From contig CAZSSM010000114.1 of the NCBI GenBank assembly GCA_964609385.1, positions 1-17,955 of the forward strand: 17,955 nucleotides of DNA, in the 5' to 3' direction. Positions 8,422 through 15,175 of this stretch are shown here, one piece after another. A model generated the notes under the pieces. The model searched no databases. It saw only the letters and a list, made by a program, of their open reading frames with translations, and had not been told where the DNA came from. Every line of letters begins with the position of its first letter. Position 1 is the first letter of the stretch. The translations under genes were made by a program, and so were the position numbers. Origin of the DNA: CAZSSM01 sp964609385 (lineage in GTDB: Bacteria > Planctomycetota > Planctomycetia > Isosphaerales > Isosphaeraceae).

Positions 8422-8512
8422 TTAATATGGTTGTTGAATCTTTTAGGTGGTTGAGCTTGTTTTCAAGGAATTCGGTCGATTCGCCATGCCCTTGTCTTTT
8501 GAAGGCGGCGGT

Positions 8513-9427
8513 TCAGAACAGGGCTGCCGAGAGTCGCTGACGGTAGGTGGTACTCAGGGGCGAGTCGGCGGGCAGGAGGCTGAAGATCCGGAGCATCAAT
8601 TGGCGGGACGGCTCCTTGTAGTCGGGATCGAACTCCTCGACGAGGGCCAGAGCCAGGCCGAGGGCTTCCTCGTACTGACTGGCCGAGGCGAGGGCTTCGG
8701 CCAGTTCGAAACGCGCCTTGCCGTCGCGGGGGTCATCCCCGACACGTTGGCGGAGCGCATCGAGGTCATCCAACCCTTCGGCCTGGGTGGTCAGATCGAG
8801 TTTGGCTCGGAGAGCTTCCGCCTCGGTGTCGAGCGGCCCGCGCGTCTCGCGTCGCTTGAGATGGTCTCGGGCGGTCTCGGGGTCGCCGGCGTCCAGGGCG
8901 AGCCGACCCAGGGCGACCAAGGCGTCGGGATGATCGGGCTCCAGGTCGAGCGCAGTCCGATAGCGGACCGTGGCGGCCTGGGGGTTCTCCGATTCCAGAG
9001 TGCGGGCCTCCTCGACGATCAGGTCGGCCGAACTGGGCGTGTGCCGATCCAGCCAGGCGCGGAGCTGTGGTTCATTGAGTAAGCCGGTGATCTGATCGAC
9101 CACGCCCCCTCGACGGATCACGACCAAATGCGGGATCCCCTGGATACGAAAGTGGCTGGCCAGAGCCTGCTCGCGATCGATGTCGATCTTGCCCAGCCGG
9201 ATCCGACCGGCCGCCTCGGTGACGACCGCCTCCAGGATCGGCGCCAGCATCAGGCAGGGCTGGCACCAAGGGGCCCAGAAATCCAGGACGACCGTCACGC
9301 GCTGCGAGGCGTCCATCACCTCGGCCTCGAAGTTGGTCGAGGTCACCGTCACGATCGTCTGGAACGAGTCCATCGTGTTCGGGGTGCCCGACGAGTCGGG
9401 GTTCGATCCAGTCGTATCCTGTGTCAT
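8513..9427 (-). CDS. cnoX: Thioredoxin-TPR protein, CnoX/YbbN-like chaperedoxin
   Basis: A 304-residue protein with an N-terminal thioredoxin domain (about 22-130) and C-terminal TPR-like helices (about 133-295). The thioredoxin part holds VVLDFWAPWCQPCLMLAPIL with the redox pair Cys55/Cys58 and the cis-proline IPHLVV (Pro99). The tail has repeated A/L/D/E helices such as AATVRYRTALDLEPDHPDAL and ALGRLALDAGDPETARDHL. This architecture and length match CnoX (YbbN), a holdase that protects proteins under oxidative stress and passes them to GroEL; E. coli CnoX lacks the CxxC pair while many other bacteria keep it, as here. There is no signal peptide, so it is probably cytoplasmic. The ATG at 9427 has AGGGTG nine bases upstream. 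It lies 136 bases downstream of the export lipoprotein gene on the same strand, possibly in one transcript. Confidence 0.9.
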   Translation of the reverse strand: MTQDTTGSNPDSSGTPNTMDSFQTIVTVTSTNFEAEVMDASQRVTVVLDFWAPWCQPCLMLAPILEAVVTEAAGRIRLGKIDIDREQALASHFRIQGIPHLVVIRRGGVVDQITGLLNEPQLRAWLDRHTPSSADLIVEEARTLESENPQAATVRYRTALDLEPDHPDALVALGRLALDAGDPETARDHLKRRETRGPLDTEAEALRAKLDLTTQAEGLDDLDALRQRVGDDPRDGKARFELAEALASASQYEEALGLALALVEEFDPDYKEPSRQLMLRIFSLLPADSPLSTTYRQRLSAALF

Positions 9428-9476
9428 ATCGATTTCACCCTGCGGATCTCTGGTCGCTCACGTCTCATGTCGAGAG

Positions 9477-9494
9477 GCTTTGGCTTCCCAAAGC
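9477..9494. repeat. 7-bp hairpin between export gene and cnoX-like gene
   Basis: GCTTTGG (9477-9483) and CCAAAGC (9488-9494) form a perfect stem with a 4-base loop, about 50 bases upstream of the CnoX-like start and 70 bases downstream of the export gene stop, both leftward. It could be a partial terminator or an RNA processing site; there is no T-run. Confidence 0.35.
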
Positions 9495-9563
9495 GCGGAT
9501 GGAGGTGCCACGTCGCGGCCATTATCAAACAGGAGGGATCGGCTGGCAAATCGTCCGCGCTGG

Positions 9564-10355
9564 TCATGATCGTCCGGGGCCACCGAAGAGCAGGCTGAGC
9601 AGACCCGGCTCGTGACCGCCGGGGACGTGGATCCGATCGCCGGGCAGGACCTGATAGTTGGTCGTCGGGTCGCCGCGATCGACGATGCCCCGCCAGTCGA
9701 TGGCGTAGACCCGATCGGGTCCGCCGTGTCCTTGGGGCCGGACGAGATAGGCCCGCTCGGGCTGGCTGGACGAGCGTAGGCCAGCCTCCAGGATCGCATC
9801 GAGGACCGTTTCATTCCCTTGGCAGAGGAACCGTCCCTCGCTCCCGACAGCGCCCAGGACATAGTAGACCCGGCTCCGCGCGCCGTCGGCAGCCAGCCGC
9901 GCGGAGACCTCCAGTGGCTCGATCAGGTCCACGCCGCGCATCGCGGCATATTCGTTGAGCCGGTGGGCGATCCTCGCCTCGACCTCGGCCAGCGGGACCC
10001 CCTGGACGAAGACGTCGCCGGCGAAGCCTAGGTCAATCGTCCCGTCGGCCTGGACGACCAGGACCGAGACGGGCGGCGCGTGATCGGGTGGCCGCACATT
10101 GATCTCCAACTCGTCGGTTGGCGCGACCAAGTGTGGCGGCAGGGCGATCATCCGCGTTTCGCTTGGCAAGCTCGGATCGATGACTCCGACCTGGTGGATC
10201 CCGCCCGGACCGGCGTGGCATCCGGCAAGCCCGGCCATCGCCCAAGTCAGCCAGATCCCGACGAGCCGCCGCGCAGCCAGTTGCGGAGACTTCGACAGAT
10301 CCGGTTGATTCCAAGGATGACGTGATGCGTCCGACGACGACCTCGTGGGCCCCAT
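9564..10355 (-). CDS. Polysaccharide biosynthesis/export lipoprotein (Wza/GumB type)
   Basis: A 263-residue protein of the polysaccharide export family. I choose the ATG at 10355 because GGGAG stands about seven bases upstream; the frame is open to an ATG at 10409 without a comparable site. A hydrophobic stretch ends in the lipobox LAGC (Cys46), so it should be a lipoprotein. The Poly_export domain follows (about 75-155): VAPTDELEINVRPPD, then VVQADGTIDLGFAGDVFVQG and PLAEVEARIAHRLNEY. A SLBB-type domain comes next (about 163-246): YYVLGAVGSEGRFLCQGNET, then DAILEAGL and NYQVLPGDRIHVPGG. Such proteins form the outer-membrane or periplasmic channel for capsule or exopolysaccharide. The protein is shorter than Wza (about 380 aa) and lacks its C-terminal amphipathic helix. 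No polymerase, Wzc kinase or glycosyltransferase gene is nearby, so its partner system must be elsewhere. Confidence 0.9.
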   Translation of the reverse strand: MGPTRSSSDASRHPWNQPDLSKSPQLAARRLVGIWLTWAMAGLAGCHAGPGGIHQVGVIDPSLPSETRMIALPPHLVAPTDELEINVRPPDHAPPVSVLVVQADGTIDLGFAGDVFVQGVPLAEVEARIAHRLNEYAAMRGVDLIEPLEVSARLAADGARSRVYYVLGAVGSEGRFLCQGNETVLDAILEAGLRSSSQPERAYLVRPQGHGGPDRVYAIDWRGIVDRGDPTTNYQVLPGDRIHVPGGHEPGLLSLLFGGPGRS

Positions 10356-10715
10356 CCTGTTCTCCCAACGATCGGTCTCGGACCCGTCTCCGACGAGCCT
10401 CTCGGTCATCCTATCGACGCTTTGTGGGTGGGCGATCCAACATCCTCGAGACCGGGACGCAACGATCCCAAAGGCCGACCACGCCGATTCAATGGTCGTT
10501 GACCGATCCGGTTCGGAATTTGATGTCGCGGGCCCAACGATTGGGGTATGGTCTGGGGCAGCGTCGGCTCCTCTCCGACGCGTGCGGGGATGCCAGGGGC
10601 GTCAGTCTGGAGCAAACGTCGACCTGATCGCATTCCCAATCTCAAGAACTCCCCCCTTTGAACCCGCTCTCCCCGAGACATGGACGCCTCCGGAGACCCG
10701 GAGAACTGCCCCCCA
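10356..10715. promoter_or_regulatory. Divergent intergenic region with hairpin at 10561-10581
   Basis: About 360 bases separate the leftward export gene from the rightward metallophosphoesterase gene, and should contain both promoters. GCGTCGG (10561-10567) and CCGACGC (10575-10581) form a perfect 7-bp stem with a 7-base loop; it would lie in the leader of the phosphoesterase mRNA or close to its promoter. A TTGACC at 10499-10504 is a possible rightward -35, but no convincing -10 follows at the right distance. Confidence 0.4.
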
Positions 10716-12362
10716 ATGTCGAACTCTTCCATGGGCTTGCGGGCCCTTGTCCTGAGCACAATCGCCCTGACGGCGCTGATGGGTCTGGCCGATTCGGCGC
10801 TGGCCCAAGACGTTCCGGCCACCACCCAAACCGCCACCGGCGTGGTCTACCACGATCAGAACGGCAACGGTCGTCGCGACAACGGCGAGCCGGGCCTGCC
10901 CGAGGTCCGCGTCAGCAACGGCGTCCAGATCACCATGACCAACGAGGACGGCGCCTACGAATTGCCTATCGACGACGACACGATCCTGTTCGTCATCAAG
11001 CCGCGCGACTACATGACGCCGGTCGACACGAACAATCTGCCCCGCTTCTACTACATTCACAAGCCCAACGGCTCGCCCGAACTGGAGTTCCCCGGCGTCG
11101 CCCCGACCGGTCCGCTGCCCGAGTCGGTCGACTTCCCGCTGTTGGCCCAGAAGGAGCCGGATACGTTCAAGGCGCTCTTCTTCGGCGACACCCAGCCGAC
11201 CTATCAGTCGGACGTCGACCACATGGCCCACGACGTCATCGAGCAGATCCTCCGCGAAGGGACCGACGCCTCCTTCGGCGTCACTCTGGGCGACATCGTC
11301 AACAACGACCTCAGCCTCTTCCCCAGCATGAATCGGACCGTCGGTCTGATCGGGATCCCCTGGTATAATGTTATCGGCAACCACGACATCAACTTCGATG
11401 CGGCCGACGACGCTCACAGCGACGAGACCTTCGAGGCCACCTATGGCCCGGCCTATTACAGCTTCGACCACGGCAGCGTCCACTTCATGGTGCTCGACGA
11501 CATCGCCTGGTCCGGCAGCACGCCGGAGCAACGGGGACGCTACACTGGCGGTCTGGGCGCTGACCAGATGGCCTTTATCCGCAACGACCTGGCCCTGATC
11601 CCCGACGATCAGCTCATTGTGCTCATGATGCACATCCCGCTGACCGGCGTCGGTGACCGCCAGGAACTCTATCGCCTCATCGAAGAACGCCCCTACGCCT
11701 TCTCGATCTCGGCACACACCCACTATCTGGAGCACAAGTTTATCGACAGCGAGGACGGCTGGCGCGGTCCCAAGCCGCACCACCACATGATCAACGTGAC
11801 CGTCTGCGGCAGTTGGTGGCGCGGACCGCTCGACGACACGGGGATCCCGATGACCACCATGCGCGACGGCGCGCCCAACGGCTATTCGATCTTGACCTTC
11901 GACGGCCATGACTACGACATCACCTTCCGCGCCGCCCGACGCCCGGCCGACTACCAGATGTCGATCTACACTCCCGAGGAAATCCCCGCCTCGGACGCCG
12001 ACGAGACCGTCGTCACCGTCAACGTCTTCAACGGCTCGGAGCGATCCACCGTCGAAATGCGTGTCGGTTCCGACTCCGAGTGGACCACGATGCAGAAGGT
12101 CGTCAAGCCCGACCCCTACTACGCCCGCTGCAAGCTCGAGGAGCAGATGCTCGCTCGGAAGCTCGCCGAAGGTCAGGAACTGTCCTACCGCGACCTGCCC
12201 GATGCCCAGCTTTCGACGCACCTCTGGGAAGCCACCTTGCCCGACGGGTTGACCCCCGGCCTGCACGTCGTCGACGTCCGGACCACCGACATGCACGGCA
12301 AGACCTACCAGGATCGTCGGATCATTCGGATCGTCGAGTCGGGGATCGCTGCCGACGAGTGA
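10716..12362 (+). CDS. Secreted calcineurin-like metallophosphoesterase with N-terminal SdrD-type B domain
   Basis: A 548-residue exported hydrolase. MSNSS, a hydrophobic core (8-25) and ADSALAQ-D form a signal peptide, so I prefer the ATG at 10716 to the in-frame ATG at 10680. Residues 40-105 are a B-type/MetallophosN domain (VVYHDQNGNGRRDNGEPG), a calcium-binding Ig-like unit. The catalytic domain (about 150-400) shows GDTQ (157-160), GDI (192-194), GNHD (221-224), the metal His in MMHIP (306) and AHTH (333-336). These fit a dinuclear metal phosphoesterase, with Gln in motif I where many families have His. A MetallophosC-like beta domain (about 405-545) ends the chain. This three-part architecture is known in planctomycetes and Bacteroidetes; substrates are mostly untested and may be phospho-di- or monoesters. 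It is read in the same direction as the EEP gene 147 bases downstream, with a strong hairpin between them. Confidence 0.93.
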   Translation: MSNSSMGLRALVLSTIALTALMGLADSALAQDVPATTQTATGVVYHDQNGNGRRDNGEPGLPEVRVSNGVQITMTNEDGAYELPIDDDTILFVIKPRDYMTPVDTNNLPRFYYIHKPNGSPELEFPGVAPTGPLPESVDFPLLAQKEPDTFKALFFGDTQPTYQSDVDHMAHDVIEQILREGTDASFGVTLGDIVNNDLSLFPSMNRTVGLIGIPWYNVIGNHDINFDAADDAHSDETFEATYGPAYYSFDHGSVHFMVLDDIAWSGSTPEQRGRYTGGLGADQMAFIRNDLALIPDDQLIVLMMHIPLTGVGDRQELYRLIEERPYAFSISAHTHYLEHKFIDSEDGWRGPKPHHHMINVTVCGSWWRGPLDDTGIPMTTMRDGAPNGYSILTFDGHDYDITFRAARRPADYQMSIYTPEEIPASDADETVVTVNVFNGSERSTVEMRVGSDSEWTTMQKVVKPDPYYARCKLEEQMLARKLAEGQELSYRDLPDAQLSTHLWEATLPDGLTPGLHVVDVRTTDMHGKTYQDRRIIRIVESGIAADE

Positions 12363-12427
12363 TCGCCTGGACGGTGGCCGGGGGTTTCAAGCGGCTCCCG
12401 GCGCTCATCGAGCCGGCGCCAGATCGG

Positions 12428-12470
12428 CTCGGCCCATGAGGTCCCGTTCGATCAGACCTCATAGGCCGAG
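12428..12470. terminator. 16-bp hairpin with one mismatch between two phosphoesterase genes
   Basis: CTCGGCC-C-ATGAGGTC (12428-12443) pairs with GACCTCAT-A-GGCCGAG (12455-12470) around an 11-base loop; the only unpaired position is C12435/A12463. It lies 65 bases after the metallophosphoesterase stop and 40 bases before the ATG of the EEP gene. The stem is strong, but no T-run follows. It may end or attenuate the upstream transcript, or act as an RNA element in the leader of the EEP gene. Confidence 0.6.
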
Positions 12471-12509
12471 ATATCCAAATCCATCGAGATTCCCCGAGGA
12501 TTGCCTACC

Positions 12510-13472
12510 ATGAGCCAGTCGTCTCTCCCAAGCTTGATCCGCCTCGGGCTCGCGACGATCGTCCTGGTCGCGATCGCTCTGGCGGTCCCCAATACCTTCG
12601 CGATCGAACCGGGCGCTGCGATGACCGAGACCTTTGAGCCATCGCTCCGCGTGATGAGTTTCAACATCCGTTACGGAACCGCCAATGACGGTGAGAATCG
12701 CTGGGAGAACCGGCGCGATCTCGTCGCCGAGGTGATCAAGTCCAGCGACGCCGGCCTGATCGGGCTTCAGGAAGCGTTGAAGTTTCAGATCGATCAGATC
12801 CTTGAGGATGTGCCCGGCTATCAACTCGTCGGGGTCGGCCGCGACGACGGTCGCGAGGCCGGCGAGTACGCCGCGATCCTCGTCCGGACCGATCGGTTCG
12901 AGGTGCTCGACCAAGAGACGTTCTGGTTCTCCGACACGCCGTCGACGCCCGGTTCGACCTCGTGGGGCAACTCGATCCCCCGGATCTGCACCCGGGCCCG
13001 GGTCCGCCATAAGGCCACCGATCGGCTGGTGGATATCTACAACGTCCACTTCGACCACCGGAGCGCTGAGTCTCGGTACCGGTCCGCCGCCTTGCTGGCC
13101 GAGCGGATCGGTCGCTCCGAGTCGGACGGCGTCCCGGTGGTCGTCACCGGCGACTTCAACGCCGGCGAAGACTCCGATCCGATCCAGTTCCTCAAAGGGT
13201 CTGGTCCGGGACCCGACGGCGGGTCGCCGCTGAGCCCCGGCCTGGTCGACACGTTCCGGCAGGTCCAACCCGAGGCCGAGACGGTCGGCACCTACAACGG
13301 GTTCGTCGGCCGCGACGGGGGCGCCAAGATCGACTATGTCTTCGTCCGGGCCGGCCAGTTCGAGGTGAGCGACGCGGCCATCGATCGCACCAACCGTGAC
13401 GGCCAATATCCTTCGGACCATAACCCCGTCACCGCCACGCTCGTGCTGGTGGACCGCAATGAAGCGGTTTGA
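12510..13472 (+). CDS. Secreted endonuclease/exonuclease/phosphatase (EEP) family hydrolase
   Basis: A 320-residue exported enzyme of the EEP superfamily. The start is the ATG at 12510, which has GAGGA nine bases upstream; an in-frame TTG at 12501 lacks a site. A signal peptide (hydrophobic 11-26, then NTFA-I) precedes the catalytic domain. Conserved EEP positions are visible: SFNIRYG (Asn52), LQEAL (Glu88), NVHFDH (His180), GDFN (Asp215, Asn217), KIDYVFVR (Asp275) and SDHNPV (Asp303, His304). The WENRRDLVAEVI stretch places it near the subgroup often annotated as endonuclease/exonuclease/phosphatase or as mannosylglycoprotein-endo-mannosidase-like in planctomycetes. All catalytic residues are present, so it is probably active as a Mg-dependent phosphodiesterase or phosphatase; the substrate is unknown. 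It converges on a second EEP gene 56 bases away. Confidence 0.93.
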   Translation: MSQSSLPSLIRLGLATIVLVAIALAVPNTFAIEPGAAMTETFEPSLRVMSFNIRYGTANDGENRWENRRDLVAEVIKSSDAGLIGLQEALKFQIDQILEDVPGYQLVGVGRDDGREAGEYAAILVRTDRFEVLDQETFWFSDTPSTPGSTSWGNSIPRICTRARVRHKATDRLVDIYNVHFDHRSAESRYRSAALLAERIGRSESDGVPVVVTGDFNAGEDSDPIQFLKGSGPGPDGGSPLSPGLVDTFRQVQPEAETVGTYNGFVGRDGGAKIDYVFVRAGQFEVSDAAIDRTNRDGQYPSDHNPVTATLVLVDRNEAV

Positions 13473-13495
13473 TCGCAGGTGAGTGATCGGGAGTA

Positions 13496-13520
13496 CCCCG
13501 CGGCGGTTCGGCTTGCGGGG
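13496..13520. terminator. Hairpin between convergent EEP genes
   Basis: CCCCGC (13496-13501) pairs with GCGGGG (13515-13520) around 13 bases. GTGAG (13479-13483) and CTCAC (13521-13525) could extend it with an internal asymmetry. It fills the 56-base gap between two converging stop codons, as expected for a shared terminator, though without clear T-runs. Confidence 0.45.
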
Positions 13521-13528
13521 CTCACGGC

Positions 13529-14350
13529 TCATTCGGGTTGCAGCTCCAGGACCGCGAAGATCGGCCGGTGGTCGGAGGCGATCGGCTCGTCGAGGACGCG
13601 GACCTCAACGACGCGCCAGCGATCGGCCGGTCGGACCAGGATGTAATCGATCTGCCGGGTCGGCCGATCGACCGGCGAGGTCGACAGGGGCTCCGCGTTG
13701 ACGCGCTTCCAGTGCGTTTGGAACTGCTGGAGCGTAGGGCTGTCGGGCAGAGCGTTGAGGTCGCCCAACAGGATCGCCGGTTGGTCCGGATCCTCCAGGG
13801 GCAGCCGGTTGATCATGTCGGCTGAGGCGAGCCGCTCGGCGTCATCGGACCGATAGTCCAGGTGGGTGGCGAAGATCCGGAGGATCGGTCCGTCAGGGCC
13901 GCCGGCGCGAACCTCGAGATCGAGAACCCCCCGCTGCTCGCCGTCGTACATCGAGGGCAGGGCGCGGTTGGTCTGGGACACGATCGGCAGTCGCGACAAC
14001 ACGGCGTTGCCGTAGTCGCCCCCTTGGTAGCGGATGTTCGGTTCGAAAACGACGCGCAGACCGGTCGAGTCGGCCAGCAACGCCGGCTCGTCGATCCGTT
14101 CCGTCCGCGCCACCCCGCGGTCGACCTCTTGGAGCGCGACCACGTCGGGCGTAACCGACCCGATCACCCGCGCGGTTCGATCCAGATCAATCCGGCCGTC
14201 GGCCCCGGCGCCATGATGGATGTTATAGCTCAGCACGCGGATCCGGATCGGCTCGGACGTAACGATCCCCGGCTCGGGTAATGGGGTTGGATCGGATGCT
14301 CCACCCCCCACGACGATCGAGACAATGCTGCACAGGAACACGACCGACAT
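13529..14350 (-). CDS. Second exported EEP family hydrolase
   Basis: A 273-residue EEP-superfamily enzyme. I choose the ATG at 14350 because AGGGAG lies nine bases upstream and a short hydrophobic start (MSVVFLCSIVSIVVGGGAS) looks like a signal peptide; the longer open frame to 14698 overlaps the divergent gene and is not coding. EEP residues are all present: SYNIHHG (Asn43), LQEVD (Glu75), ATHLDYR (His163), GDLN (Asp197, Asn199), QIDYILVR (Asp235) and SDHRPI (Asp260, His261). The SYNIHHG...LQEVD form is typical of the subgroup that includes sphingomyelinase-like and Mg-dependent phosphodiesterases. It is clearly diverged from the neighbouring EEP protein, with different spacing and a shorter insert, so this is not a recent duplication. 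The gap to the divergent lipoprotein gene is 67 bases, which must hold both promoters. Confidence 0.92.
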   Translation of the reverse strand: MSVVFLCSIVSIVVGGGASDPTPLPEPGIVTSEPIRIRVLSYNIHHGAGADGRIDLDRTARVIGSVTPDVVALQEVDRGVARTERIDEPALLADSTGLRVVFEPNIRYQGGDYGNAVLSRLPIVSQTNRALPSMYDGEQRGVLDLEVRAGGPDGPILRIFATHLDYRSDDAERLASADMINRLPLEDPDQPAILLGDLNALPDSPTLQQFQTHWKRVNAEPLSTSPVDRPTRQIDYILVRPADRWRVVEVRVLDEPIASDHRPIFAVLELQPE

Positions 14351-14417
14351 GGCTCGATTCTCCCTGATGATTTTTAATTGTGATGATTTGTCTTGGATCG
14401 GACCCATCTTGCCCCCG

Positions 14418-15065
14418 ATGCGTCGCCGGCTCGGCCTGGTCGTGCTCATCGGGGGCGCGCTGTTGGTGCTGGCCGGCTGTCGGAACGACGACTTCATCCA
14501 GATCGAGCCGGAGGAGATCGCCTTCTGTCCGGTCCACACCGAGCAGCTTCGGTCCGTGCCGGTCACACGAGATCCCGAGGTCCCGCGCCGCCCGATTTCC
14601 AACGAAGTCGCCGAAGCCCGCGCCGGATTGTTCCCTGAGTATACCGACCCGAGTTGGCTCCTGCCCGGCCAGTCGCTTGACGATCCGGCGCCGACCATCG
14701 TCCGGCAATGTGATCAATGCCACGATGTCTACATGCGGTGGAACACAACCTATCAGCAAAGGCTTGATCCCGCCCAACGCCAATGTGAACTCCACGATGT
14801 CCCCCTAGTCATGGAGGAGGTCGATATCCTCTATGGAATTCATCTTTATCCGGATTATTACTATGAAACGATCGAGGCGTTGTCACCCAATTACGTCGGT
14901 GTTGTGCTGGGTCCCGAGGAGTTCGAACTCGACAGCGACCCGTTGACGGCCTGGGTCTGGCAGTGCGCGAAGTGTCGGGAAGACCAACTGGACTGGATCG
15001 AGCGAAATGACCCCCGGCTCCGTCGCGATATCGCCGAGGCCCGCGCCAAATTGGGGGGGAATTAA
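14418..15065 (+). CDS. Lipoprotein with CXXCH, CXXC and CxxH motifs, function unknown
   Basis: A 215-residue protein. The ATG at 14418 starts MRRRLGLVVLIGGALLVLAGC, a textbook lipoprotein signal with lipobox LAGC (Cys21); the frame is open upstream to 14325, but that part is not hydrophobic and overlaps the divergent gene. No strong Shine-Dalgarno is seen. The mature part carries Cys/His motifs: CPVH (37-40), CDQCH (98-102), CELH (123-126) and CAKC (183-186). CELHDVPL...VDILYG belongs to a recurrent 'C-x-x-H-x-x-x-L ... YG' pattern seen in many bacterial small exported proteins. CDQCH formally matches a c-type heme site but may equally belong to a zinc-ribbon-like metal site with CAKC. EVAEARAGL (63-71) and DIAEARAKL (204-212) look like an internal repeat. 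Metal binding is an inference. I do not recognise a named family. Confidence 0.85.
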   Translation: MRRRLGLVVLIGGALLVLAGCRNDDFIQIEPEEIAFCPVHTEQLRSVPVTRDPEVPRRPISNEVAEARAGLFPEYTDPSWLLPGQSLDDPAPTIVRQCDQCHDVYMRWNTTYQQRLDPAQRQCELHDVPLVMEEVDILYGIHLYPDYYYETIEALSPNYVGVVLGPEEFELDSDPLTAWVWQCAKCREDQLDWIERNDPRLRRDIAEARAKLGGN

Positions 15066-15101
15066 GCGTGAACGCGTGTAGGGATAGAACAAACGATTTG
15101 T

Positions 15102-15146
15102 TGGTGGCGTACCGGCTTCAACGGTGTCGAAGCCGGTACGCCACCA
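15102..15146. terminator. Perfect 18-bp inverted repeat between convergent genes
   Basis: TGGTGGCGTACCGGCTTC (15102-15119) and GAAGCCGGTACGCCACCA (15129-15146) are exact reverse complements with a 9-base loop. It starts 36 bases after the lipoprotein stop and ends 29 bases before the stop of the RTX gene. As a hairpin it is by far the strongest in the window. No T-run flanks it, so it could be a terminator, a REP-like mobile palindrome or a boundary mark of the AT-richer segment to the right. Confidence 0.7.
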
Positions 15147-15175
15147 GAAAATGAAACCCCAAACTAAACTTCCGT

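Larger units (their letters stand above)
8077..8512. other. AT-rich intergenic region upstream of the ABC operon
   Basis: A 436-base gap between the CnoX-like gene and the ABC operon on the same strand. Its central part (about 8340-8460) is far more AT-rich than the flanks and holds a candidate leftward promoter, a 12-bp palindrome and a 9-bp inverted repeat, listed separately. The part nearer 8077-8330 is GC-rich and would be a roughly 270-base 5' leader if that promoter is used. No gene is supported here. Confidence 0.5.

Noticed and set aside
10602..12296. Long leftward frame (564 codons) opposite the metallophosphoesterase gene
   Set aside because: It is a mirror frame of a GC-rich gene; its Val/Gly/Asp/Arg-rich peptide has no domain, and the sense strand has complete catalytic motifs and a signal peptide.
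12459..13532. Leftward frame (357 codons) opposite the first EEP gene
   Set aside because: The sense strand carries all EEP catalytic residues and a Shine-Dalgarno; the antisense peptide has no recognisable fold.
14351..14698. Upstream extension of the second EEP protein (116 residues)
   Set aside because: It overlaps the coding part of the divergent lipoprotein gene, and the ATG at 14350 has AGGGAG at nine bases.
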